Assembly (NCBI GenBank): GCA_034440575.1
Contig: JAOTOL010001551.1
Coordinates: forward strand, 470,001-534,000
Reading direction: 5' to 3'
Length of the DNA: 64,000 nt
From: Imbricaverruca yamaguchii
Lineage: Eukaryota; Arthropoda; Thecostraca; Neoverrucidae
Positions 45,310 through 56,877 of this stretch are shown one piece after another. The notes below the pieces were generated by a model. The model worked only from the letters and a program-made list of their open reading frames with translations, did no database searches and had not been told where the DNA came from. Position numbers and translations under genes: made by a program. The stretch's first letter is position 1. Each line of letters opens with the position of its first letter.

Positions 45310-45323
45310 CCCCCCCCCCCCCC
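45310..45323. repeat. C homopolymer, 14 bases
   Basis: Uninterrupted C run next to CATATAAAC. Confidence 0.9.
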
Positions 45324-45675
45324 ATATAAACACCGTATGCTCACATCCACTCTTTTTATGGGCGGCGGCGTCAATGCACACACGAGTGATCCCAGCGTAA
45401 TTCCAGCCATAAAAACAGCCGCCAGTAAGTCATCTGGCGATGAAGAGATCAGCGCCGGCCGGCCACCTGTCGGCGAGTCGCGGCACTAAACACCCCCTCG
45501 CCGGGCGACCCGCCGGCCGGCCGGACCACGACCGCCGCGGGCAGATGAAGACGCGCGCACCTGTGGGCGGCCGTTACCCGGCCGACGGCGGGCCGACGGC
45601 GCGCGTGGGACCACGTCTCGGGGCCCAATCGTCACGTGGACCCGGCATTGCGCTGCTTGTGATATCACGTACTAC
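45324..45675. other. Unique GC-rich sequence
   Basis: No gene is recognised. The long plus-strand frame that starts here is open only because it runs on into the following array. Confidence 0.4.
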
Positions 45676-46760
45676 TCAACACAACGCCAGCACAACACCA
45701 GCACAACACCAGCACAACACCAGCACAACGCCAGCACAACGCCAGCACAACGCCAGCACAACGCCAGCACAGCACCAGCACAACGCCAGCACAACACCAG
45801 CACAACACCAGCACAACACCAGCACAACGCCAGCACAACACCAGCACAACACCAGCACAACGCCAGCACAACACAGCCAGCACAACACCAGCACAACACC
45901 AGCACAACGCCAGCACAACACCAGCACAACACCAGCACAACGCCAGCACAACGCCAGCACAACGCCAGCACAACACCAGCACAACAGCAGCACAACGCCA
46001 GCACAACGCCAGCACAACGCCAGCACAACGCCAGCACAACGCCAGCACAACGCCAGCACAACGCCAAGACAACACCAGCGCAACACCAACACAACACCAG
46101 TACAACACCAGCACAACACCAGCAGACACCCCGCCCTACCTTCCCACATACTACTGACTTTCAGCCAAAATCAGCTCAACACCAGCACAGCATCGGCACA
46201 ACACCAGCACAACACCGGCACAACACCAGCACAACACCAGCACAACACCAGCACAACACCAGCACAACACCAACACAACACCAGCACAACACCAGCACAA
46301 CACCAGCACAACACCAGTACAACACCAGCACAACACCAACACAACACCAGCACAACACCAACACAACACCAGCACAACACCAACACAACACCAGCACAAC
46401 ACCAGCACAACACCAGCACAACACCAGCACAACACCAGCACAACACCAGCACAACACCAGCACAACAACACAACACCAGCACAACACCAGCACAACACCA
46501 GCACAACACCAGCACAACACCAGCACAGCACCAGCACAACACCAGCACAACACCAGCACAACACCAGCACAACACCAACACAACACCAGCACAACACCAG
46601 CACAACACCAGCACAACACCAACACAACACCAGCAGACACCCCGCCATACCTTCCCACATACTACTGACTTTCAGCCTAGATCAGCACAACACCAGTACA
46701 ACACCAGCACAACACCAGCACAACACCAGCACAACACCAGCACAACACCAGCAGACGCTG
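45676..46760. repeat. 11-bp minisatellite, about 95 copies, with larger-scale repetition
   Basis: The unit is AGCACAACACC or AGCACAACGCC. The left block (to 46120) mixes both forms; the right block is almost purely AGCACAACACC with some CAACACAACACC. A linker, AGCAGACACCCCGCC...CATACTACTGACTTTCAGCC, interrupts at 46121 and again, nearly identical, at 46632 (511 bp apart). A third diverged form is at 46750. Thus a whole block has been duplicated. Gln/His/Asn/Thr-rich and Leu/Val/Cys-rich ORFs on both strands are artefacts. Confidence 0.97.
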
Positions 46761-47426
46761 CCGCCCTACCCTCCCACACACCACCGGCCGCGAACCGAGA
46801 TGCGGCCGCCCTCCTGTGATCGCTGGCTTCGTTCCTGTCCATCGGCTCTGGCCACCGCGTCACGGCATCCGACACGGACACGCAGCGGAGATGATCCGCA
46901 CCCTCGCCCGCCCTCCCGGCCCCTCCTCCTTCCGCCCCCGCGCCAGACCTGACCGCGGCCTTGGCCGACCGGCCGCCAAGCAGAACGCGCATCGCTCTGT
47001 CGTCCGGCTCGACCGAAACGGACGCAAGATCTTCCGCAGATCACAAGATCTTCCTCATCGGGTGGCACGCATGTCATTCCCGAGTACGCATGGCGCCTGT
47101 ACTTAGCTGGTGGCATGGAAGCGAACCTTGGCCCAGGTACAACACCTTGCCACTTTCCCCGGCGCAAAGAGTTGAGACTTCGACAAGGGGAAGCCTTTGT
47201 AGCCACTCGTAGGCTCTTGGTATAGTGTGTTCAATCGATGCTCGTCATATCTCGAGAAGCCACGTGATCTTGTTCGCTGTGTGTCTGGCCAATGTGAAGT
47301 GCTTCTTGTAGATAGCTGTTGGTATGGAAAGCCGTTTTGTCTGACCACGACCTGATGAACCACTGGACAATGACAAGGCCAGTGATCAGGTCAAACGTTC
47401 ACCAGCTTGAGGCGCAGGATTGTATT
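46761..47426. other. CpG-rich unique sequence, no gene recognised
   Basis: The stretch up to 47000 is GC-rich, the rest balanced. No coding motif is seen. Confidence 0.4.
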
Positions 47427-47738
47427 GTATTGCATTGTGCCGTATTGCACCGCGTTGTAACGCATTCCATCACATTATATCGCATCGTATCGAATTGTAT
47501 CGCATTGTACCGCATTGTACCGCATTGTACCGCATTGTACCGCATTGTACCGCATTGTACCGCATTGTACCGCATTGTACCGCATTGTACCGCATTGTAC
47601 CGCATTGTACCGCATTGTACCGCATTGCATCACATTGTACCGCATTGCACCGCATTGTACCGCATTGTGTCGCATTGTACCGCATTGTGTCGCATTGTAC
47701 CGCATTGTGTCGCATTGTATCGCATTGTGTCGCATTGC
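47427..47738. repeat. 10-bp minisatellite (CGCATTGTAC)n, about 31 copies
   Basis: Central copies at 47510-47625 are identical. Flanking copies carry TGTGT, TGCAC and TGTAT variants. Several frames are open on both strands. Confidence 0.96.
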
Positions 47739-47883
47739 AGGATCGCCGAGTGGCTGTGAGGTGAAGACGTCACCAGGTGATGGTGGGGCGGTCATGACTC
47801 GGTCGAAGGTGTGCACGTGTGACACTATGTGTAACACGGGTCATCATGGAGACTCGCGTCGCTTACACGGAGCGCCAACACAC
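47739..47883. other. Short unique spacer between two arrays
   Basis: Nothing recognised. Confidence 0.5.
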
Positions 47884-48357
47884 CTGGTGACCTGATGGTG
47901 AACCACAGGTCTGACGGTGACCTGATGGTGAACCACAGGTCTGACGGTGACCTGATGGTGAACCACAGGTCTGACGGTGACCTGATGGTGAACCACAGGT
48001 CTGACGGTGACCTGATGGTGAACCACAGGTCTGACGGTGACCTGATGGTGAACCACAGGTCTGACGGTGACCTGATGGTGAACCACAGGTTTGACGGTGA
48101 CCTGATGGTGAACCACAGGTTTGACGGTGACCTGATGGTGAACCACAGGTTTGACGGTGACCTGATGGTGACCCACAGGTTTGACGGTGACCTGATGGTG
48201 AACCACAGGTCTGACGGTGACCTGATGGTGAACCACAGGTCTGACGGTGACCTGATGGTGAACCACAGGTCTGACGGTGACCTGATGGTGAACCACAGGT
48301 CTGACGGTGACCTGATGGTGAGCCACAGGTCTGACGGTGACCTGATGGTGAAACACA
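47884..48357. repeat. 30-bp minisatellite, about 16 nearly identical copies
   Basis: CTGACGGTGACCTGATGGTG plus AACCACAGGT repeats at exactly 30 bp. Almost the only variation is C or T at the first base: units starting at 48091, 48121, 48151 and 48181 have T, all others C. Two single changes occur near 48171 and 48322. The high identity points to recent expansion. One plus frame begins each repeat with Met (MVNHRSDGDL), but I see no evidence of expression. Confidence 0.98.
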
Positions 48358-48822
48358 GCAATACCGCCACTGGAAGGCATACCTTCTGATGGTGGATAGC
48401 AGCGCTTCGTCACGTGTTGAATTTCACGGTGTGCGGATTGACTGCTTATCATAGTGTATGGTTTAAGAACATATGCACACATGCAGTGACTTTGTATGCA
48501 TTAATGGCAGTACACTACAAAGTACACTGGGCATCATCGTGATATTGCAGTCACGTACCATCACACCTCACTTCAATCACCCTTATCCTCAGCTCCTGCC
48601 TTTAACTCGGATCCTTCTTAAGCTTCTTCTTGCATGCTTTGATATTGCACTTATGTATGATTGATGGCGTCTGTTAAAAGTATCGAGTCATCTGTATGCG
48701 AGTCTTCGCCTCCATAACTCCGTTCGGATATTCGGCACGTTTAATGTGAATTCTCACTTCATTTAATAATAGTTTAATAATTTGCCCGGTTATGAACAGT
48801 ACGGCATGGCATGCCAGATGTA
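48358..48822. other. Unique sequence, no gene recognised
   Basis: AT-balanced single-copy DNA. Confidence 0.45.
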
Positions 48823-49345
48823 ACCAGATCTGAGGAAATTGACCTGATCTGGGAAGTGTGACTAGATCAGGGAAGTGTGACTTGATCTGAGGAAGTTGAT
48901 CTGATCTGAGGAATGTAACTAGATCAGTGGAATGTGACCTTATCTGTGAGGAGCGTGACCCGATCTGTGGAGCGTGACCCGATCTGTGGAGCGTGACCCG
49001 ATCAGAGAGACGTGACCCGATGTGCGGGATGTGACCCGATCTGAGGGACGTGACCTGATGTGAGGAGCGTGGCCCGATCTGAGGAGCGTGACCCGATCTG
49101 AGGGACGTGACCCGATCTGGGGGATGTGACCCGATCTGAGGACTGTGACCTGATGTGAGGAGCGTGGCCCGATCTGAGGAGCGTGACCCGATCTGAGGAG
49201 CGTTACCCGATGTTCGGGATGTGACCCGATCTGAGGGACGTGACCCTATCTGGGTGATGTGACCCGATCTGAGGACTGTGACCTGATGTGAGGAGGGGCC
49301 CGATCTGAGGAGCGTGACCCGATCTGAAGAGCGTGACCCGATCCG
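48823..49345. repeat. About 19-bp minisatellite, about 26 copies
   Basis: GGAGCGTGACCCGATCTGA with GATGTGACC and ACGTGACC variants. A larger unit (ACTGTGACCTGATGTGAGGA and following) occurs near 49143 and 49275, so a higher-order duplication of about 132 bp is present. Confidence 0.92.
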
Positions 49346-49423
49346 ATGGGTGTGACTCGTTGTTCGGTGTGTCGGTTTCTGTGGCTGTTGTCAGCTGGCG
49401 GTGTGAACTTCTGTCGCCGGGTA

Positions 49424-49597
49424 AAAATGGCGTCTGTTTACACCACGGTATAAAGATGGCGTCTGTTACACCACGGTATAAAGATGGCGTCTGTTTACAC
49501 CACAGAACAAGATGGCGTCTGTTTATATACCGGAATAAAGATGGCGTCTGTTTACACCACGGTATAAAGATGGCGTCTGTTTACACTACGGTGTACA
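49424..49597. repeat. 28 to 29-bp minisatellite with AAGATGGCG, six copies
   Basis: ATGGCGTCTGTTTACACCAC starts at 49427, 49456, 49484, 49512, 49541 and 49570. Five of the six copies carry AGATGGCG, which resembles the YY1 core. Confidence 0.93.
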
Positions 49598-49806
49598 CTG
49601 CTGTGTCCAGCGCGTTCCGACTGTGTGAAGCTACCCTCATATTGGGCACCGGGATAACAGTGGTATGGTGATGTCATGACGCTGTAGGCAAGTGGGAGTT
49701 CCGTCTGACCACCCGCCGATGTCTCAGTTTATTGGCTTCGTTGCTATCAGGGTATTGACATCATGTAAGCCTTGTTCAATCATTAGCAAAGTTGCATACA
49801 TTTATG
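49598..49806. other. Unique spacer
   Basis: Nothing recognised. Confidence 0.45.
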
Positions 49807-49956
49807 CCTCGATAAGTGTCCTGTACCACTACCTCGATGAGTGCTCTATACAGACACCTCAATAAGTGTCCTGTACCTGCATCTCGATGAGTGCCCTGCA
49901 CCTGCACATTGATGAGTTCCCTGTACATACACTTCGATGCGTGCCTTGAATCCTGT
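49807..49956. repeat. 25-bp minisatellite, six copies
   Basis: CCTCGATGAGTGTCCTGTAC-type units start at 49807, 49832, 49857, 49882, 49907 and 49932, an exact 25-bp period with substitutions. Confidence 0.9.
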
Positions 49957-50256
49957 GCCTCATCCGCAGGATAGCACTTCTGGTCGCACCTACAGATTGA
50001 ATGATCGTTCACTGTCGGCGCTGACTTTTTAATGCCAACACACCCACCTGAATCAGCCTAACCATCGATAGAACTTGCTTCAGCACTGGTGCCAGGCAAC
50101 AGTTTCAGCGTGCCTGTCCTGCCACACTGGGTCAGGTAGGACACTGCGGCCTGCTAGCGGTGCAGACTGACGGGTGGCTCGCAATGAGCTATGACCCGTG
50201 AGTGTGTATGTTCATTGAATTTGACCAGCTTGCCACCGTGACGGTGAAAGTGGCTG
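49957..50256. other. Unique sequence, no gene recognised
   Basis: Nothing recognised. Confidence 0.45.
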
Positions 50257-50266
50257 TTGCTGTGTG

Positions 50267-50434
50267 GGGGACGAGTGGCCTAGGGGTAAGTTGCTCGTCT
50301 CGATCGAAAGGTTGTGGGTTCGAGTCTCACCTGTCGCTACTCTTCGCCCGCGACCAATCGGCGTGAGAGATTGGCGACGCTACATGACTTAATGGTCGAT
50401 GTGTCGCAAACCAATAACCAACAAACAAAAAATA
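50267..50434 (+). mobile_element. SINE-B copy 5 with 10-bp target-site duplication
   Basis: A full-length copy: GGGGGACGAGTGGCCTAGGG head, B box GGTTCGAGTCTC, CTGTCGCTACTCTTCGCCCG junction, CGACCAATCGGCGTGAGAGA core, and CCAATAACCAACAAACAAAA tail. TTGCTGTGTG flanks it at 50257-50266 and 50435-50444. Confidence 0.95.
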
Positions 50435-50444
50435 TTGCTGTGTG

Positions 50445-51545
50445 TGTGGTTGTGTTAGGGTAACAGGTAGAATAAGGTGGGTGGGGCAAGGAGGCTTGAG
50501 CTAAGGAAAGTAGACGAGAAAGGAATAGTGTAGCTGACTGGAAGAGAGTCGACTGGAAGAGTAGTTGGATGACGTGTCGGAGATAGACGAGTAGAGAGAG
50601 CAGAGCAGAGTTGAGAAACGTTGGAGTAGAGCTGGAGTTGTAGAGTTGTTGCCAGTCCGGACGATGACTGTTCACCACACAAGGCCGAGCCATCACCCAC
50701 ACGACAAGGCTGCCCGCGAGTGATTGCGACAGCCGGGCACCCCATCCGTCGACTACTGCGGGGGTCACACGCCCGGCTCGGCCACTTCCAGCGGCCGTAG
50801 TACTACCGAGCCGCAGGCGGGCAGTGAAAACAAGCCCACGTGACCTGTCGCCCAGCTACGGGAGCCGTTCGCCGCCTGCGCCCCGGTCGGCGGCCTGACC
50901 GCGGGGGCAGTGGCCCGGCGGTTAACATGTCACGGGAGGCCCCGGCCGACGGCCACGTGCAGTCGGCTGAGCTACGGCGGCGGCCAATCACATCGCGTCA
51001 ATTACGCTCGCCGAGCGGCTGCCGACGGCGCCGATCGTTCGCAGTATTTCAGCCGGGCGCAGATGGCGCGATGGACGGCGCAGCCGAGCAGAGGTATTGC
51101 TCTGTCCGGCTGTCAAATCAGCACGCAGATAAATCCCCCGCTGCTGGACGGTGACGTCATAAAGCACGTCAGATATTGCGCATGACGTTACGCAAACATG
51201 ACGTGATGTCGCCGGGAAAGCGGTCGGCTTCCAGCACCAGGCAGTGACGGGAATCTGACTGAATGCTGAGGCGCATGCAAGTCTTAAACCGTTGTTTATC
51301 AAGCTACTAAGTACTTGAAATGCATTCGGGTTGAAGCTTGGCTGACACCGCACGGAAGTTGTTTGTCCAGACTCACGTGGAGCCTTCTTCACATACCTCT
51401 TGCTCGCTGATGCCTAATTCTCAAATGAATATAGAAGCAACAGAAACGAACAATTTCGGGCGAGGGTGCCACCCAGTGCATCTGACATGGCAGCCACACT
51501 GGCTACATACTACATAGTTGTCCGCTGTGACGACCTGGCAACAAC
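50445..51545. other. Unique sequence with a CpG-rich centre
   Basis: About 50740 to 51090 is strongly CpG-rich (CGGCCGTAG, CGCCGCCTGCGCCCCGGTCG) and could be regulatory. A weak 20-bp repetition (GACTGGAAGAG) is near 50540. No coding motif is seen. Confidence 0.35.
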
Positions 51546-52135
51546 AATTGGCACAGCAGCCATGATATTGGCACAGTAACCACAGTAGCCATGGTATTGG
51601 CGCAGTAGCTACATCAGCCATGGTATTGTCGCAGTAGTCATAGTAGCCATGGTATTGGCACAGTAGCCAGAGTAACCATGGTATTTGCGCAGTAGCCATG
51701 GCATTGCCACAGTTGCCATGATATTTGCTCAGTAACCACAGTAGCCAGGATATTAGCACAGTGACCACATCAGCTATGATATTGTCACAGTAGCCACAAT
51801 AGTCATGGTATTGGCACAGTAGCCATGGTGTTGCCACAGTAGTCATATCATTGGCACAGCAGACATGATATTTCCATAGTAGCCATGATATTGGCACGGT
51901 AGCCACAGTAACCATGGTATTGCCACAATAGCCATGATATTGGCATGGTAGCCACAGTAACCATGGTATTGGCACAGTAGCCATGATATTGGCACAGTAG
52001 CCATGGTATTGGCACAGTAGCCATGGTATTGGCACAGTAACCATGATATTGCTACACTATTCATGGAATTGGCACAGTAGCCGTGGTATTGGCACAGTAG
52101 CCATGATATTGACACAGTAGCCACAGTAGCCATGG
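51546..52135. repeat. 20-bp minisatellite, about 30 copies
   Basis: The unit is GGCACAGTAGCCATGGTATT, with GGTATT/GATATT and CACAG/CGCAG variants and frequent 12-bp insertions CCACAGTA(G/A)CCA. Confidence 0.94.
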
Positions 52136-52302
52136 TCCGACGCGCTGCGGAGCCGAAGCGGGAGATCCAGCCAGGCCTGAAGCCTCACATCTCGCTCCAG
52201 TGCTTTGGCAATAGCACTGCATCCGAGCTGACATGGCCGCTGGCCCACTCGGCGAACAGCCGGGAGTGACGTCAGTAGTCTCCCGATTCTCGTCCGTCGC
52301 CC

Positions 52303-52460
52303 GGTGTGGGACCGCGGTAGCTCAGTTGGTAGAGCGTCGGACTCTCGATCGCAGGGTGGCGGGTTCGAATCTCACAACCGACGGCATTTATCGAATCCAC
52401 CCGCAACCGATCGGCGTGAGAGGCTGGCGACGCCATGTGACCTAGCGGCTGAATGCGTCG
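52303..52460 (+). mobile_element. SINE with a different tRNA head on the SINE-B core
   Basis: The head reads GCGGTAGCTCAGTTGGTAGA GCG with B box GGTTCGAATCTC, a standard tRNA-like arrangement unlike the SINE-B head. About 30 bp later the SINE-B core begins: CAACCGATCGGCGTGAGAGG, CTGGCGACGCCATGTGACCT and GAATGCGTCGTAAC. No target-site duplication or A-rich tail is clear. Confidence 0.85.
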
Positions 52461-52809
52461 TAACAGAACCCGAGGTTCTTCTTCTCTCGCCTGTGTCGCC
52501 ACACGCCGCGGACTGTCGCCCGCGTCTGGGCGGCGACTTCGTGTTGCGCCGCTTCCTGTCACAATTTCCGCCCGTCGCCGGCCGGCTTCCGGCCCGTGCG
52601 CGGCCAAGGAGGGCCGTGGGAGAATCGCGGCCGCCGTGGGAGCGCGCGCGCCCGCCCCGCCCGCCCAAATGCTGGATTCGGGAGAAACTTCAAGGCTGCG
52701 CCGGAAGTAGCGCGTAATCGCGACTGAGCGGCCGGTGGCGAGTCTCCACGGTACTCCCTCCACCCCACCCACACCCCCAACTGGCCGGTCACGTGTCGAC
52801 CACAGCACT
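52461..52809. other. CpG-rich block, no gene recognised
   Basis: Dense CG dinucleotides (GCGCGCGCGCCCGCCCCGCC). Several frames are open because of composition. A promoter role is possible but unsupported. Confidence 0.3.
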
Positions 52810-53070
52810 GATGTGGTAGGTCAGGTCGGGCCAGGTCATCGCTCGCCAGTCGGCTAGGTCACGGACGAAGGTCAGGTCGTGTTGCGAGAGACAGGTCGGG
52901 TCGCAGGTCAGATCACGACTCACTAATCAACTACATCGTGTGTAGAGGTCATGTCGGGTGACGGATCAGATCACGAGTCACTTGCCAGGTCATGTCACGG
53001 GCCAGCGATTCAGCGACGCCAGGTCAGGTCAAGCTTAACCGACGAGGTCAAGTCGTGACATGTGCTGCCA
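52810..53070. promoter_or_regulatory. Cluster of AGGTCA half-sites
   Basis: I count about 11 plus-strand AGGTCA words in 260 bp, including the overlapping pair AGGTCAGGTCA near 53022. AGGTCA is the nuclear-receptor half-site. The spacing is irregular, so the cluster may equally be a very degenerate minisatellite of GGTCAG type. Confidence 0.35.
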
Positions 53071-53454
53071 GTAAGGTCAGGTTAGTTGTGACATGACCTG
53101 TGACCCCACCTATCATGAGGTACCAACTAGATGAGGTCAAGGAAAACGGGGTGTGAGACATTGGTGTCACTTTGTGGAACTAGTTGAGGGACAAATTTCT
53201 TTTTTGATGGCTAAAGGTTCCCCGAAAACCATTCGTATCTAGTGTACGTCCATGACCCATTACATTACGGCAAGCTTAACCAGGCCGAATGTGTAAGCTT
53301 CAGCCTGACTGGGGAGGGACAAAATCAATGATTAATGGGCCAGTGGCGCCCTCAGTGTACGCAAAGTGACATCACTGGTCTGAGGTCGGGTCGCGAATCA
53401 TCAGTCAAACATCCAGATACGCCAATAGGATATTTGGTAAGAACTTTATTAAAA
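53071..53454. other. Unique sequence, no gene recognised
   Basis: Single-copy DNA with a few more GGTCA words. No coding motif. Confidence 0.4.
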
Positions 53455-53462
53455 AATATATA

Positions 53463-53499
<37 letters not shown>

Positions 53500-53545
53500 A
53501 AAATATAAAAATATAAAAAAATTATTTTTTAAATTTTATTTTACA
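53455..53545. repeat. A-rich / AT low-complexity tract
   Basis: TATATATA is followed by about 33 A residues and an A-rich AAATATAAAAATATAAAA stretch. It might be a decayed retroelement tail, but no body is recognised. Confidence 0.9.
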
Positions 53546-54320
53546 TCAATTTGGCACGCTGAATCGGAATTTTGAAGTCAGGTCATCTAGGGACAACGAG
53601 TTAGTCAAAGTCAAGTGAGGTCATCTCCAAAAAAGTTAAATCAGTCGTCACGCTTTAACGGATACAGATATCATAATGAAGCTTTCAGCGTTTGCTTATC
53701 TTTAGGGATGAAACAAAACGTGCAAACGGAATTTTTGTTTTTTCCGTTTTTCACAACATACAAATTTTGCGTATTTGCCAATTTGCAGTTGAAATAGAGG
53801 ATTCTGGCTAAACTAGGCATTTTTATTAGGGCAAATTGACTTCCAACAGCGTTTCTCGGTCTGTTCTACCCAATGGAAAAGGAAAATTAAAGAAAACTTC
53901 AAAACTCAAAATTGTGAAATCTTGAAGAAGAGAAAAATATAATTTTTTTTTATTTTGGGGGGCGAACAAAATTAAAGCCCTGGTCGTTTTCGCTGTCCTT
54001 TTCTCATTCAAAATATTTTTTTTAAAATATATATTCCCAAAATGAACTCCCCAGAGCCAAAAACATAATGTAAGTCGTGAAAAGTCGTGAAAATCTAGCC
54101 CCCCCCACACTTTTTTGAAAAATTGTTTTGGGGGTGGACCCGAACCCTACTCTTCGAGCACTTTCCGATGACACCTCTTTCGTCTTCATGCGATGCTTAG
54201 TTTAGATCTTAAAGGGGTTTACTAACCCCCCGAGACTGGGTGTGAGGATCTGACTGGAAAGACAGAAAACAGATATCGCGCGGGTTAGCAGATATTGCCT
54301 CTGAAAATGAATACAATTTC
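53546..54320. other. AT-rich unique sequence, no gene recognised
   Basis: It contains several T and A homopolymer runs and a short tandem GTCGTGAAAA (54074-54094). No coding motif. Confidence 0.45.
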
Positions 54321-54790
54321 CGATAACGGGGTAACTTCCTCTCCAGCTGGCACGCTATCCGGGTCACTGCTTCCAGGTCGAGAGGCGACCGCCCGGCGGT
54401 CGCCCGCTCGCCGCCCAGCTGACCGGAGAAGGTCGGCCGAGGTCGGCCGACATTCCGGCCGGGTTGTTCGCCCGTCGGCCGCACTCGGCCGAGATCGGCC
54501 GGCATTATCATAATCCCGGCCACTCCCGCGGCAGACGTGGCCGGCGGCCGTGGCCGGCCGGCGGTGACGCATGGTGAAGCAGGCCCTGACCAGCCGCCCG
54601 TGGTTAATCCCCTGGTCCGGCGGCCGCCCGCGGCCGTCCGGCGGCGGCTCCTCGGCCCGGCCGGCAGCAGTGGCGCCAATTCGGCCCGAGTTGGCCGGAG
54701 ATCTTCGGGCTCGTCTGCTGTCGCGCGCTCGTGTTCCCGCCATGGCACCCACGTGGAACTGGTGCACGAGGTGGGGCGGCGACACGTGCG
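54321..54790. promoter_or_regulatory. CpG-rich block with CGGCCGA repeats
   Basis: Dense CG dinucleotides with repeated GGTCGGCCGA and CGGCCGG words. Possible regulatory DNA; no transcription start evidence. Confidence 0.25.
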
Positions 54791-54896
54791 TCACATTCCA
54801 GGCGCGTCGGTCATGCCCAGCCGGCACGTGCCGCAAATGTTCACGGTGGGGTAGGCCAAGCTCCTAGCTGCTCCGTCGTCCAGTCAGAGGGGTGAT

Positions 54897-55140
54897 CACA
54901 TGCGTCCCATACTGCACCACAGCTGGTGTGTCACCACACTGCACCACAGCTGGTGTGTTACCACACCGCACCATACCTGAGGAGCGCCATCACACTGCAC
55001 TCCACCTGGGGAGTGTCACCACACTGCACCACGGCTGAACGTCACCACATTGCACCACAGCTGGGGAGCGTTACCACACTGCACCAGAGCTGGTGTGTCA
55101 CCACACCGCACCACACCCGGGGAGCGTCACCACTCCGCCT
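54897..55140. repeat. 27 to 28-bp minisatellite, about nine copies
   Basis: Units of CACACTGCACCACAGCTGGT GTGTCAC with GGGGAGCGT(C/T)AC variants run in tandem. Confidence 0.9.
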
Positions 55141-55554
55141 ACCGCTGGCTATACACGCCACTCATGCTGCACTATCGGTGTCCGGTATCCCCCTAGGAAC
55201 CATCTCCAGTGTACGTTGCGGATCTGCGTGGAGCCCCACGGATTGACAATCTGTTCGTTCTCCTCCACGCGACAAAGCACATCACGACTGGCGGCTTGCT
55301 CAGCTGACTGTTTTCCGCTCAGCGCACTCCGTGGCGATTGGACTTGCTTCACGTCCACCCAATGGTATCGCCAAGAAGTGGAAGTGCCAGCTCACATTCA
55401 GCAGCAAGTCTGCAGGTCCGGGGTAGGCGACGGAGGCGGTGCGTATGCTCCTTTTTCGCCACGTACATCGTACACGTTGAAGCATTACCTCCTGGACACC
55501 TCACCAACCCACTGTTCTGCCGCCTATTCCTATGCTGACCTCCTATCCAACCGT
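55141..55554. other. Unique sequence, no gene recognised
   Basis: A frame open at 55093-55665 passes through it but shows no known motif. Confidence 0.4.
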
Positions 55555-55805
55555 CTTGCACTCCTACTACCCACCTACTCCACTACCCATCTACCCCACT
55601 ACCCAATTACTCCACTACCCGACTATCCACTACTGCGCTACTCCACTACTCCAATACCCTACTAATCCAATAATCCACTACCCACTATTTCAACTACTCC
55701 AATACCCCACTACCACACTAATCCACTACCTTATACTCCCCCTGCACCACTACCCCACTACCCCGCCTCCCCACTACTCCAGTACTCCACCACCCCACTA
55801 CTCGG
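55555..55805. repeat. Degenerate 8-bp repeat (CCACTACT-like)
   Basis: CCACTACC, CCACTACT and CAATACCC-type words are repeated without strict periodicity. Confidence 0.85.
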
Positions 55806-56877
55806 ATTGACCTTATTCGATGTCAATTTATTTTGGCCGTAGAGCCCACCAGCGCGGCTTGGTGTGTTTATCAAAGCTATCAGTTCACATCGACGCTCAG
55901 ATACGACTAATAAGCTTGCCTGTTTCACTCAGCAAGCATTTTCAGGCTCAGGCTCGTTTTTGTGTCCTGAAATACCCTGGGCAATTTTTTTGCAATCTGA
56001 TCGCGAATTTTGTCACCATACAAAGACAAACTCCAAACACCATACACTCGTAAAAACCCCGAAGTGGCCGCTTGCAAGCATTTGCCAGCCAGTGAAAATA
56101 TGCTGCCGTTCGTGAAGGGCAGCCATTAGCTGATACATCATCACACACTTAAAAAAGCCGAATCACGTGTCGATATAGTCGTGTCAATCTTAGAGTCACC
56201 TTCGGGTTACTTCGAAGCATTATTATAAGCACATCAGGTGCATTTGGTGGTTGAAGTTCTTTTGCCAAACGCTTCGGCAGCATTTTTACCTTAGGTTGCC
56301 TTGTAGAAGCACTGGTTGACCGAAACAAAAGTTAGCCGGGCAGCATTGCAAGAATTTCATGGCACGCAACACCTCTTTCGTGGCACTATTTCAAGGACAA
56401 CGCAACAACAGCGGCGGTGCTTCCACTCCGATGGAAAGGGTGGAGCAGAACAAAGCGCGCTCGCCAAACAAGGCTGCTGGTTTGTTCGTTATCTTGTCTT
56501 CTCTTGTCCGCACCGTCCCTCCTATCCAGAAGCACACCACGGTGGCAAAAGTGTGTGCTCCAGACTAGGGTGGCCAGAGCCTGAGAGTATTCCACTGCAG
56601 TCTACGATGCAGTCGCAGGCCCCGAACCTATCTCACCTCTGAGTGCTGATATAAGTTTGGAGCGCCCTGGATAGAAGTAGTAAGGCAGAACTAAGTTGTA
56701 AGTTGTAGGTTGTAAGGCTCGCCAATCTGCATTTCGTCGTGTTGTCCCATCTCTCGACATCGAGCTCTGTTTGGCCGGGAACCAACACTGCCCCGGCCAT
56801 TTCTCGCCGGGATCAGATACTGCCCCGGTCTTGCTGGTCGTTCAGTAATGGGCGCACTCTCTTGCTGAAAACAGCAA
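55806..56877. other. Unique sequence, no gene recognised
   Basis: Single-copy DNA. Short ORFs only. TAAGTTGTAGGTTGTAAGG near 56695 is a small repetition. Confidence 0.45.

Noticed and set aside
45440..46819. A 459-codon Gln/His/Asn/Thr-rich ORF
   Set aside because: It is the translation of the 11-bp array. Both strands and several frames are equally open, with no conserved ends.
47884..48357. Possible CRISPR-like array with 30-bp repeats
   Set aside because: The 30-bp units are contiguous with no unique spacers, there are no cas genes, and the genome is eukaryotic.
52303..52376. A functional tRNA gene
   Set aside because: The tRNA-like head is followed by the SINE-B core, so a SINE is the simpler explanation. 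A convincing acceptor stem and anticodon loop could not be drawn.
53455..53545. Poly(A) tail of a LINE or processed pseudogene
   Set aside because: No target-site duplication or recognisable coding body could be found on either side.
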